NCBI GenBank assembly: GCA_041685755.1
Contig: JAWLFC010000001.1
Location: 62,001-126,000, forward strand
Source: Sva-07 sp041685755
Lineage (GTDB): Bacteria; Actinomycetota; Acidimicrobiia; Acidimicrobiales; Ilumatobacteraceae
Length of the DNA: 64,000 bases
Direction of reading: 5' to 3'
Made by a program: the position numbers and the translations under genes. The notes under the pieces are model-generated. The model ran no database searches. It was not told the DNA's origin and saw nothing but the letters and a program-made list of their open reading frames with translations. Shown here in pieces: positions 55,415-63,318 of the stretch. Position 1 is the first letter of the stretch. Every line of letters starts with the position of its first letter.

Positions 55415-56461
55415 GTGGCCGGTACCGACGTCGTCGTGGCGATGGACTACTGCCTCACCGACGTGTGGGCGGTGCTCCCTGACCGCATCGTCGAACGCGC
55501 CACGATCGTCGTCGAGAACGGCCACATCGCCAGTGTGATCGAGAACGGTCCCCCACGAGGCCGATCGATCTCCGGCCAGGGTTCGGTGTGCCTACCGGGC
55601 TTCGTCGACGCCCACAGCACCCTCGACCTGACGCCCCCGGCCGATGCCAGTGGGATCACCACCCAGTTCCACGCTCTGTGCTTCGGCAACGTCCCGGCCT
55701 CGGACCGCGTCGAGCTCGAGCAGAACCTGTGTACCGGAGCGACACCGCCCGACCCGTCGGCCCCGGTGGACCATCGGCCGATCATCTGCGTCGACACGTC
55801 CGGTGCCGAGGCGCTCCTCGACGCCGAGCGGTGCGCTCGGGCCTGCGGGAACGACCCCGGCCGCCTCGTCGTCTCGATCGCCGACCACACCCCGGCGAAC
55901 GCCGCCGGGGCCCACAGCAACGACGACACCGAGACGAGGCTCGACTGGTTCACGATCCAGGCGGTCGCCCGCCGCCTCCAGCTCGTGTCGCGGGCTCCGT
56001 CGACCGCCGACGACGTCGATCGAGCGGTCGACTGGGGTGCCGGCGCCGTCGAGTTCCCGGTCACCCTCGAAGCCGCCCGGCGGGCCCGCGAACGCGGCCT
56101 CGGCATCATCGCGGCCGCACCCGACGTCGTCTCCACGCTCGGCGTCCCGACCGCCATCAGCCCGTTGGCCCTGATCGAACTCGGCCTCTGCGACGCGCTG
56201 GCCTCGCTCGACCGGCCCGCGTCGCTCGTCGACGCCGTGTCGCTGCTCGTGCTGCGTGGGGTGTGCGACCTTCGTGGCGCGGTCGCGCTGGTGACCTCGG
56301 CGCCCGCCGACCTCGTCGGCCTCGTCGACCGCGGCCGCCTCGGCGCCGGCCTGCGCGGCGACCTCGTGCTGTTGCGCCCGGAGCGGGAACACTTCCGGGT
56401 CCACCGGACGTTCCGAACCGGCGCGTCGGCCACGGCACCCCATCGGACGCTCGCCGGCTGA
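55415..56461 (+). CDS. PhnM-like amidohydrolase with altered metal site
   Basis: Relative of PhnM, the alpha-D-ribose 1-methylphosphonate 5-triphosphate diphosphatase, by VLPGFVDAHS, the VSIADHTPANA stretch, GAVEFPVTLEAARRARERGLG and the ISPLALIELGLCDALAS end. Several PhnM metal or substrate positions are changed: HTDNLDK reads HSTLDLT, SHDDAT reads SRAPST, and the GGSHSGN loop is missing. At 348 residues it is slightly short. It may be an enzyme of other specificity. The GTG start follows an AG-rich stretch and possible -10. It is followed after 16 bp by a glycerophosphodiesterase. Confidence 0.7.
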   Translation: MAGTDVVVAMDYCLTDVWAVLPDRIVERATIVVENGHIASVIENGPPRGRSISGQGSVCLPGFVDAHSTLDLTPPADASGITTQFHALCFGNVPASDRVELEQNLCTGATPPDPSAPVDHRPIICVDTSGAEALLDAERCARACGNDPGRLVVSIADHTPANAAGAHSNDDTETRLDWFTIQAVARRLQLVSRAPSTADDVDRAVDWGAGAVEFPVTLEAARRARERGLGIIAAAPDVVSTLGVPTAISPLALIELGLCDALASLDRPASLVDAVSLLVLRGVCDLRGAVALVTSAPADLVGLVDRGRLGAGLRGDLVLLRPEREHFRVHRTFRTGASATAPHRTLAG

Positions 56462-56463
56462 CG

Positions 56464-56469
56464 TACAGT
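56464..56469 (+). promoter_or_regulatory. internal -10 element (TACAGT) of the glycerophosphodiesterase gene
   Basis: TACAGT ends 8 nt before the GTG at 56478, in the short gap after the PhnM-like gene. The second gene may have both read-through and own transcripts. Confidence 0.4.
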
Positions 56470-56477
56470 CCGTCATC

Positions 56478-57254
56478 GTGTCCGGACTCCATCCGTATCT
56501 CGACTGGCCGGGCCCGATCCCGTTCGCCCACCGCGGCGGCACCAGCGCCGCCCCCGAGAACACCCTCCCCGCGTTCGAACGGGCGGTCGAGCTCGGCTAC
56601 GTGCACCTCGAGACCGACGTGCATCTCAGCGCCGACGGCGTGCTGATGGCCTTCCACGACCCCGACCTGCGCCGCACGTGTGGCGTCGACGCCTCGATCG
56701 CCGAGTTGACGGCCGACGAACTCGCCGACGTCCGCGTCGACGGCCGGGAGCCGATCCCGACGATGGTCGAGCTCCTCGACCGCTTCCCCGCGGCCCGCTT
56801 CAACATCGACTGCAAGTCCGACGACGCCGCCGGCCCGCTCGTGACACTCGTCCGCGAGCGCGACCTGCTCGATCGGGTGTGCATCGGCGCGTTCAGCCAC
56901 GCCCGGCTCACCAAGATCCGCTCGCTGCTCGGCGATCGGCTGCTCACGTGCATGAGCCCGCAGGAGATCGCGCGGCTGCGCCTGATCGGACGCGTCCGCG
57001 GAGTGGAGCAACGGGTCGCGCAGGTACCGGTGCGGGCGGCCGACCGGGGCGTGGGACGGCGCCTCACGGTCGTCACTCCCCGGTTCGTCGCCCACGCCCA
57101 TCGCCACGGCGTGTCGGTGCACGTGTGGACGATCGACGACCCCGACGAGATGCACCGCCTGCTCGATCTCGGCGTCGACGGGATCATGACCGATCGCCCC
57201 GAGGTGCTCCGCGACGTCCTTCGTGCCCGCGACGCCTGGTTCGGCGACGACTGA
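56478..57254 (+). CDS. glpQ: glycerophosphodiester phosphodiesterase
   Basis: Cytoplasmic glycerophosphodiesterase of 258 residues, without a signal peptide. PFAHRGGTSAAPENTLPAF holds the catalytic His-Arg and the acid Glu; LETDVHLSADGVLMAFHDPDLRRTCG has the second His and the metal acids. The end VWTIDDPDEMHRLLDLGVDGIMTDRPEVL is the C-terminal TIM-barrel hallmark. The sequence is a different subtype from the gene at 2686-3414. It lies in one unit with the PhnM-like gene downstream of PHO-box-like repeats, a typical Pho-controlled function. The assigned symbol is tentative. Confidence 0.87.
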   Translation: MSGLHPYLDWPGPIPFAHRGGTSAAPENTLPAFERAVELGYVHLETDVHLSADGVLMAFHDPDLRRTCGVDASIAELTADELADVRVDGREPIPTMVELLDRFPAARFNIDCKSDDAAGPLVTLVRERDLLDRVCIGAFSHARLTKIRSLLGDRLLTCMSPQEIARLRLIGRVRGVEQRVAQVPVRAADRGVGRRLTVVTPRFVAHAHRHGVSVHVWTIDDPDEMHRLLDLGVDGIMTDRPEVLRDVLRARDAWFGDD

Positions 57255-57260
57255 ACGACG

Positions 57261-59042
57261 TCAGGGCCGCAGCGAACGCAGCAGGCGCCGCCGGGCGTGC
57301 GGGAACACCTCGGAGAACTTTGCCTCGGCGACGTCGGTGCCCACCAGCACCAGCTCGGCACCGTCGGGCATCGGTCGATGCGGGTCCGGGTTGCCCTCGA
57401 TACGCCCGTTCACCTCGATGGCCACCACGTTGCAGTCCGTGCGCCGGTGAACGTGGGCCTCGGCGAGCGACCGGCCGACCAGCTCCTTCGGGATCGGGGT
57501 CCGGAACACGTTGAGGCCCTGCGCGACCAGGAGCGTCTCGTCCCCGCGGAAGTTGTTCCAGATCGCCGCCGACCCGGTACCGGCGTACGACAGCACGGCA
57601 TCGGCACCTGCCCGATACAGGGTGGACACGTTCCGATCGAGACGAGAGCGCGACACGAGGCGCACGTCGGGGCGCAGGCCCCGGCAGTACCGGGTGAGGT
57701 AGACGTTGACGTCGTCGTCGTGGGTCGTGATCAGGACGGCGCCGGCCTCGTCGATGCCGGCGGCGTCGAGCACGCTGCGGTCGGCGGCGTCGCCGATCAC
57801 GTAGCGGGCGCCGTCGCGCTGGCGCTCGGGCATCTGTTCGACGATCGCGTAGGTGACACCCTCGGTGTCGAAGGCGGCACCGATCGCCCGCCCCACCCGC
57901 CCACCACCGATGATCACGGCGTGACGGGCCCCGACCCGATCGACCGCATACTCGTCGTCGAATGCGGCCAGTTGCTCGGCCGTGCCGGCGAGCAGGAGCA
58001 TCGAGGTCTCGCTGAGGCAGGTGTCGGCCGTGGCGATCGCGAACTTCCCCCGCTCCCACACGCCGATGATCCCCACCCCGAAGCGGGACCGCAACGCCAG
58101 CTCCCCCGGGGTCCGGCCGACCATCGCGGTGCCGATCACACCGGCTTCGGCGATCTTGAGCCCGGCGAACTCGCCGATCACGTGGCTGGCCCCGCCGAGC
58201 CCGAGCGTACGCGCCGCCATCGCGCTGCCGAGGATCTCACCGAGTTGCACCACATGGTCGGCTCCGGCGAGCTCCAGGATGTCGACCGCCGCCGGTGAGT
58301 TGGCCGTGGCCAGCACGTCGACATCCGGAGCGATCTCGTTCACCGTGAACGCGATGTTGGTGTTCGTCGGGTCGTTACGAGTCGCGATCACCATCGCCGC
58401 CCGGCCGACGCGGGCGTTGAGGTAGGTGGTCGGATCGTCCAGGGCGCCGACCATCACCTGACGTCCCTCGTCGTGGTAGCGACCCGCCTCGTCGACCTCC
58501 TCGACGATGACGACGTACGGCACCTCGGCCTGGATCGCCCGCTCGACCACGGCACTCTCGACCGGGCCGAGCCCGGTGAGGATCAGGTGGCCGTCCATCG
58601 AGGCCGGCAGCGACCGCGGGGCGCGACGGCGTTGGCGCTCGTTCATCCACGGCAGGAACACGAACTGGATGAAGACGAACGGGAGCATCACCAGGAGGAA
58701 CGTCGAACCCGAGAGCAACACGACGATCGAGAAGATCCGCCCGGCGTCGGACTCGAAGGTGATGTCGCCGAATCCCAACGTGGTCATCGTCGTCAAGGTC
58801 CAGTAGACGCTCGTCGGCCACGAGTACGAGCGTCCCTCGCTGTCCATCAGCTCGTGGAACAGCGCCGAGAAGACCGTCACCATCACGAAGAACACCACGG
58901 CCACGACGACGACGGTCTTCACCTGGCGGCGTCGCTCCGCCCGGAGGACGGCTGACTGGGCCTCGTCGCCGGGCAGGGGCGCGTCGTCGGTGCGCAATCG
59001 CTGGCTGACCTGGGCGATCGTGACGCCGAGTGACTTGAGCAT
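57261..59042 (-). CDS. potassium channel with two RCK (TrkA-N) domains
   Basis: Two-helix K+ channel of 593 residues. Membrane segments lie near 45-70 and 105-130. Between them is the pore and selectivity filter TLTTMTTLGFGDIT, a variant of TVGYGD. The cytoplasmic part has two RCK domains with NAD/ligand-type Rossmann sheets: HLILTGLGPVESAVV ... and HAVIIGGGRVGRAIG ... and DDDVNVYLTRYCRGLRP. It regulates K+ flow in response to a nucleotide or c-di-AMP, depending on subtype. The ATG at 59042 is preferred to the GTG at 59060 since CATCGT is 5 nt upstream of it. Confidence 0.88.
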   Translation of the reverse strand: MLKSLGVTIAQVSQRLRTDDAPLPGDEAQSAVLRAERRRQVKTVVVVAVVFFVMVTVFSALFHELMDSEGRSYSWPTSVYWTLTTMTTLGFGDITFESDAGRIFSIVVLLSGSTFLLVMLPFVFIQFVFLPWMNERQRRRAPRSLPASMDGHLILTGLGPVESAVVERAIQAEVPYVVIVEEVDEAGRYHDEGRQVMVGALDDPTTYLNARVGRAAMVIATRNDPTNTNIAFTVNEIAPDVDVLATANSPAAVDILELAGADHVVQLGEILGSAMAARTLGLGGASHVIGEFAGLKIAEAGVIGTAMVGRTPGELALRSRFGVGIIGVWERGKFAIATADTCLSETSMLLLAGTAEQLAAFDDEYAVDRVGARHAVIIGGGRVGRAIGAAFDTEGVTYAIVEQMPERQRDGARYVIGDAADRSVLDAAGIDEAGAVLITTHDDDVNVYLTRYCRGLRPDVRLVSRSRLDRNVSTLYRAGADAVLSYAGTGSAAIWNNFRGDETLLVAQGLNVFRTPIPKELVGRSLAEAHVHRRTDCNVVAIEVNGRIEGNPDPHRPMPDGAELVLVGTDVAEAKFSEVFPHARRRLLRSLRP

Positions 59043-59082
59043 GCCCGACGATGATGCCACGGCCGGCCGGGCCGGTCGCGTC

Positions 59083-59088
59083 TACCGT
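59083..59088 (+). promoter_or_regulatory. -10 element (TACCGT) of the gamma-glutamyltransferase gene
   Basis: TACCGT ends 7 nt before the ATG at 59096, supporting that start over the ATG at 59051. Confidence 0.48.
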
Positions 59089-59095
59089 CGCGGAG

Positions 59096-60721
59096 ATGTC
59101 GCCACCTCCCCCGATCCACCCCGGCCGACCTTCGAGTTCGGTGCGCGCACCGCGCCATGCCGTCGCCAGCGCCGACCAGCTCGCCACCTCGGCGGGCATG
59201 GAGATCTTCGCCCGGGGCGGCAACGCCGTCGACGCCGCCATCGCCACGAACGCCGCGATCGCCGTCACCGGGCCGCACATGTGCGGCATGGGCGGCGACC
59301 TGTTCGCCCTGGTCCACGTCGATGACGCCCACAGCGACGCGCCCGGTGAGACGTTCGCGCTGAACGCGTCCGGACGAGCCGGCTCCGGTGCCGACCCGGA
59401 CGCACTGCGCTCCGAAGGCTTCGACGAGATGCCCTTCAAGCTCGACATCCGCTCGGCGACGGTGCCCGGCTGCATCGACGGCTGGATCGCCCTCCACGAC
59501 CGGTTCGGCTCCCTCCCGCTCGACCAGCTGCTGGCGCCGGCCCGTCGCCTCGCCGCCGACGGGTTCCCGGCCAGTCCACTGCTCGTCGGTTCACTGCGCA
59601 TGCTCGATGCCGAGAGCCGATCGAACCTGTCCGAGCTGGCCTCGCAGGCAACCGCGACCGGCGCTCGCGTCCGACGGCCAGGTGCCGCGCTCGCACTCGC
59701 CGGGATCGGAGCGAGCGGGCGCGAGAGCTTCTACGGGGGCGCGTTCGGCGATGGGTTGCTGGAACTGGGTGCCGGCCTGTTCTCCGAGACCGACCTGTCG
59801 GCGTCACAGGCCGAGTGGGTCGATCCGCTGTCGGCCGGTGCGTTCGGCGTCGATCTGCACACGATCGGCCCCAACTCCCAGGGGTACCTGACGATCGGCG
59901 CCGCCCGTCTGGCGGAACGTCTCGACCTGCCCGACGACCCCGACGACGAGCGCTGGGCGCACCTCTTGATCGAAGCAGCCACGGCCGCCGGGTTCGACCG
60001 TCCCGACGCGCTGTGCGACACCGCCGACGGCGAGGCACTGCTCGCCGCGATCGACGGCCGGCTCGATCTGGTCGGGCTGGAGCGGGCCACACGGCGCATC
60101 GCGCCCGGCCGTGACGGTGACACGACCTATCTCTGCACGACCGGGATCGACGGCGGCGGTCGACGGATGGGCGTCTCGCTGATCCAGTCGAACGCCTCGG
60201 GCTACGGCTGTCACCTCGTCGAGCCCAAGACGGGTATCAACATCCACAATCGCGGCATCGGGTTCAACCTCGTCCCCGGCCACGACGCCGAGTTCCGTCC
60301 CGGTCGGCGACCACCCCACACGCTCTCGCCGGCACTGGCCACTCGCGACGGCCGCCTGGTGTCGGTGTTCGGCACGATGGGCGGTGACGCTCAGCCCCAG
60401 ATCCTGCTCCAGATCGCCGCTCGGATGTTCCACCACCGTCACTCGCCGTCCCGGGCGATCGACTCGGGTCGCTGGATCCTGCACGGTCCGGTGACGGGCT
60501 TCGACACCTGGACCGGCCAGGGCGGACCGCTCGTCCACGTCGAGGGCCACGCGCCGCAGGCGTGGACCACCGCGCTCGCCGATCGCGGTCACGTCACCGA
60601 GGCCAAGCCGCCGTGGAACACCGGGTTCGGCCATGCCCACGCCATCGTCGTCGAGGACACCGGCATGTTCGCGGCCGCCGCCGACCCCCGAACCGTCGTC
60701 GGCTCCGCCGCCGGCGCCTGA
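59096..60721 (+). CDS. ggt: gamma-glutamyltransferase family protein
   Basis: N-terminal-nucleophile hydrolase that cleaves gamma-glutamyl bonds, or an acylase of the same fold. The 541 residues keep the front half ARGGNAVDAAIATNAAIAVTGPHMCGMGGD and the maturation site GRDGDTTYLCTT, where Thr343 is the candidate self-cleavage and nucleophile residue. The last part has LSPALATRDGRLVSVFGTMGGDAQPQ. No signal peptide is seen, in contrast to periplasmic GGT. Cephalosporin-acylase-like alternatives cannot be excluded. ATG at 59096 is chosen for its -10 box. Confidence 0.84.
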   Translation: MSPPPPIHPGRPSSSVRAPRHAVASADQLATSAGMEIFARGGNAVDAAIATNAAIAVTGPHMCGMGGDLFALVHVDDAHSDAPGETFALNASGRAGSGADPDALRSEGFDEMPFKLDIRSATVPGCIDGWIALHDRFGSLPLDQLLAPARRLAADGFPASPLLVGSLRMLDAESRSNLSELASQATATGARVRRPGAALALAGIGASGRESFYGGAFGDGLLELGAGLFSETDLSASQAEWVDPLSAGAFGVDLHTIGPNSQGYLTIGAARLAERLDLPDDPDDERWAHLLIEAATAAGFDRPDALCDTADGEALLAAIDGRLDLVGLERATRRIAPGRDGDTTYLCTTGIDGGGRRMGVSLIQSNASGYGCHLVEPKTGINIHNRGIGFNLVPGHDAEFRPGRRPPHTLSPALATRDGRLVSVFGTMGGDAQPQILLQIAARMFHHRHSPSRAIDSGRWILHGPVTGFDTWTGQGGPLVHVEGHAPQAWTTALADRGHVTEAKPPWNTGFGHAHAIVVEDTGMFAAAADPRTVVGSAAGA

Positions 60722-60729
60722 CGCACTGC

Positions 60730-60747
60730 GTTTGCGTCAGCGCAAAC
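60730..60747. terminator. intergenic hairpin related to the 12.2-kb palindrome
   Basis: GTTTGCG (60730-60736) and CGCAAAC (60741-60747) form a 7-bp perfect stem with a TCAG loop, between convergent genes. The TTGCG...CGCAA core also appears in the 12204-12256 element. Confidence 0.5.
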
Positions 60748-60810
60748 GTCGAACGACGGCGTTGTCGCTGACGCAGAACCCGGACACGGGCCGCCAGGGC
60801 GTCCGAGCCC

Positions 60811-62022
60811 CTACAAGAGCGGCAGGACTTCTTCGGTGAAGCGGGCCATCTGCTCGTCGGCCTTCTTGTACGGGTCGCCGATCAGGTGCGGGAACAGGGT
60901 GAGGTACTCGAGGCCGAGCAGGTCGCGGTAGAACGCCACCTCTTCGGCGACCTTCTCGGGTGTGCCGACGAGGATCGTCTTGTTCTCGATCGACTCGTCG
61001 AGCGACGGGATCAGTCCCGGTTTCGCCGGCTTGCCGTCGGGGCCCATGTAGCCGCGGCTCCACCCGTACGGCCCGAGGAACTTCCAGAACTCGTCGTGGC
61101 CGGGCAGCGCCGAGGCGCGGGCCTCCTCCATCGTGTCCTCGATGCGGTAGGCGACCACGAGCATGCGCTTCTCGTGCGGCGCCAGCTCCACGCCGTGGGC
61201 GGCGTGGTACTTCTCGCCGTAGGTGTCCCAGAAGCGCTTGATGAAGCTGTGGTGCTGGTTCCAGAACACGGCACCGTGGTCGACGACCGGCACGTAGTCG
61301 AGCGTCGGCGGCGAGGTGACCGCCTGCCAGATCTCGAACGGGTGGATCGGCTTGGGGATCAGGGTCAGCTCCTGCACCGTCGCACCACGGTCGGGGATGC
61401 CCGGGATCGGGATCTGGAAGTGCTTGCCCTCGAACGAGAACGACTCCTGCGTCAGCGCCCGCCGCAGGATCTCCATCGACTCCTCGAACACCTCGCGGTT
61501 GTGGGTGTCGGCGTCAGCCTGGTCGGGGTTGTCGTGCGAGCCGATCGAGACGCCCTTGTCGTTGAGGTGCAGCACCTCCCGCGGCACCGTGCCACGGCCC
61601 ACGCCGAGCATGCCCCGACCGCCCGACAGGTTGTGCAAGGTCGCGAAGTCCTCGGCGAGCCGCAGCGGGTTCCACTGGGGCACGACGTTGAACATGGCAC
61701 CGAAGCGCAGCGTCGTCGTCTGGGCGGCGATCCACGTCGAGATCAAGAGGCCGTTGGGGATCACCTCGTAGCCCTCGTACTGGAAGTGGTGCTCGGTGGT
61801 CCAGAACGAGTCGAAGCCCAGGCGCTCGGCCTCCTTGGCCGAGTTGACGTAGTCGAGCGTCGCCTGCCAGCACTCGTCGTTCGAGTAGCGGCGATCCATC
61901 GGCGCCGGTGCGCCGGCGCCGGCATCGTCCATCTCGACGCCTCCGAAGAAGAAGGCACCGAGCTTCAGATCGGGTTTCAGATCGGGTGTCGGGTCCGGCG
62001 TCGAGTCGGGGCGTTCGGCCAT
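60811..62022 (-). CDS. luciferase-like monooxygenase (LLM) family protein
   Basis: Flavin/F420-dependent oxidoreductase of the bacterial luciferase family. The 403 residues show a TIM barrel with KLGAFFFGGVEMDD, AERLGFDSFWTTEHHFQYEGYEVIPNG, LSGGRGMLGVGRGTVPREVLHL and a C-terminal KTILVGTPEKVAEEVAFYRDLLGLEY, typical of LLM monooxygenases. The substrate and whether the cofactor is FMN or F420 cannot be told. The start is ATG at 62022 in a divergent gap with a cytosine-deaminase-like gene. No clear -10 box lies before it. Confidence 0.85.
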   Translation of the reverse strand: MAERPDSTPDPTPDLKPDLKLGAFFFGGVEMDDAGAGAPAPMDRRYSNDECWQATLDYVNSAKEAERLGFDSFWTTEHHFQYEGYEVIPNGLLISTWIAAQTTTLRFGAMFNVVPQWNPLRLAEDFATLHNLSGGRGMLGVGRGTVPREVLHLNDKGVSIGSHDNPDQADADTHNREVFEESMEILRRALTQESFSFEGKHFQIPIPGIPDRGATVQELTLIPKPIHPFEIWQAVTSPPTLDYVPVVDHGAVFWNQHHSFIKRFWDTYGEKYHAAHGVELAPHEKRMLVVAYRIEDTMEEARASALPGHDEFWKFLGPYGWSRGYMGPDGKPAKPGLIPSLDESIENKTILVGTPEKVAEEVAFYRDLLGLEYLTLFPHLIGDPYKKADEQMARFTEEVLPLL

Positions 62023-62027
62023 GGCGC

Positions 62028-62033
62028 TAGCTT
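62028..62033 (+). promoter_or_regulatory. -10 element (TAGCTT) of the deaminase-like gene
   Basis: TAGCTT ends 7 nt before the ATG at 62041, fixing the start inside a long open frame. Confidence 0.46.
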
Positions 62034-62040
62034 CGCGCAG

Positions 62041-63246
62041 ATGTCCAGCACCCTCCTACGGCAGGCGACGATTGTTCATGCGGCCGTGACAGAGGGGACT
62101 CCCGACGTGCCGGTCGACGTGCTGGTGGTGGACGGCGTGATCGCCGCCGTGGGCACCGGTCTCGGCGCCGATGCCGACGAGACCGTCGACCTCGAGGGCT
62201 GGCTGCTGCTGCCGGCGGCGGTCGAACCCCACGCCCATCTCGACAAGGCCTTCCTCGCCGAACGGGAACCCAACGAGACCGGCGACCTGCGCGGAGCCAT
62301 CGACGCGATGGTCCGCCTGGCCGGAGGGATCGACCACGACGACATCGTCGAGCGCGCCGAACGAGCGGCGCGGTTGATGGCGGCCAACGGCTACGTCGCG
62401 GTGCGCACCCACACCGACGCCACCGAACACAACGGCATCACCAACGTCGCCGCGCTCGCCGAGGTGCGTCGACGCGTCGCGCCCGTGATCGATGTCGAGA
62501 TCGTCGCCCTCGCCGGCTCCCCGGTCGTCGGGGCCGGCGGCGCCGACCACCGGGCGCTGCTACGCGACGCACTCGATGCCGGAGCCGACCTGATCGGCGG
62601 ATGCCCGCACCTCGAACCGGACGGATCGATCGCTGAAGCGACCGACGTGCTCCTCACGATCGCGACGGAAGCCGGCGTCGGCGTCGACCTGCACACCGAC
62701 GAATCCCTCGACCCGTCGGTGATGGGCCTCGAGCACCTCGCCCGCCAGGTACGCGACGGGTTCGACCATCGGGTCACCGCCAGCCACTGCGTCAGCCTCG
62801 GCCAACGCGACGAATCCGAACAACGACGCATCGCCGAGTTGGTCGCTGCAGCCGGCATCGGCGTGATCACCCTGCCGCAGACGAACCTCTGGCTGGGTGG
62901 CCGCGACCAGCAACCGGTTCCGCGGGGACTGACGGCGATCGAGGCGTTGCGCACCGCCGGGGTGACGGTGGCGGCCGGAGCCGACAACCTGCAGGACCCG
63001 TTCAACCCGATGGGCCGCGCGTGCCCGTTCGAGACCGCGTCGCTGATGGTGCTCGTCGCCCACGACCTGCCGGCGCAGGCGTGGCGGTCGGTGAGCGCGG
63101 ACGCCCGCCGGGTGCTGGGGCTGCCTGCCGCCCCTCTTGCGCCCGGTTCCCCGGCCGACCTGCTGGCCGTGCCGTCGTCGTCGTTGCGTCGGGCGATCGC
63201 CGAGGGGCCCGGTCCACGCCGGGTCTGGCGCGCCGGGCGGACGTGA
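62041..63246 (+). CDS. cytosine-deaminase-like amidohydrolase
   Basis: TIM-barrel amidohydrolase of 401 residues, most like CodA. The first strand LPAAVEPHAHLDKAFL has the metal-binding His-x-His. Others follow: NGYVAVRTHTDATEHNG, IGGCPHLEPDG, VDLHTDESLDPSVMGLE, VTASHCVSLGQ and VTVAAGADNLQDPFNPMG, where the last Asp and Asn place it near cytosine or isoguanine deaminase. Substrate is likely a pyrimidine or related cyclic imide, but it is not certain. The start at 62041 is supported by its -10. The divergent LLM gene and convergent binding-protein gene could form one catabolic group. Confidence 0.82.
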   Translation: MSSTLLRQATIVHAAVTEGTPDVPVDVLVVDGVIAAVGTGLGADADETVDLEGWLLLPAAVEPHAHLDKAFLAEREPNETGDLRGAIDAMVRLAGGIDHDDIVERAERAARLMAANGYVAVRTHTDATEHNGITNVAALAEVRRRVAPVIDVEIVALAGSPVVGAGGADHRALLRDALDAGADLIGGCPHLEPDGSIAEATDVLLTIATEAGVGVDLHTDESLDPSVMGLEHLARQVRDGFDHRVTASHCVSLGQRDESEQRRIAELVAAAGIGVITLPQTNLWLGGRDQQPVPRGLTAIEALRTAGVTVAAGADNLQDPFNPMGRACPFETASLMVLVAHDLPAQAWRSVSADARRVLGLPAAPLAPGSPADLLAVPSSSLRRAIAEGPGPRRVWRAGRT

Positions 63247-63249
63247 CCG

Positions 63250-63283
63250 GTGCGGCCGGTCGTCGATCGACGCCCGGCCGCAC
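63250..63283. terminator. terminator hairpin of the deaminase-like gene
   Basis: GTGCGGCCGG (63250-63259) pairs with CCGGCCGCAC (63274-63283), a perfect 10-bp stem. The loop contains a second palindrome, CGTCGATCGACG. Confidence 0.6.
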
Positions 63284-63293
63284 GGAATTCGAA

Positions 63294-63312
63294 ACGGCCC
63301 GTCGAGGGCCGT
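63294..63312. terminator. terminator hairpin of the binding-protein gene
   Basis: ACGGCCC (63294-63300) and GGGCCGT (63306-63312) form a 7-bp stem with a 5-nt loop, 7 bp before the stop of the minus-strand gene. Confidence 0.52.
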
Positions 63313-63318
63313 GGTCGC

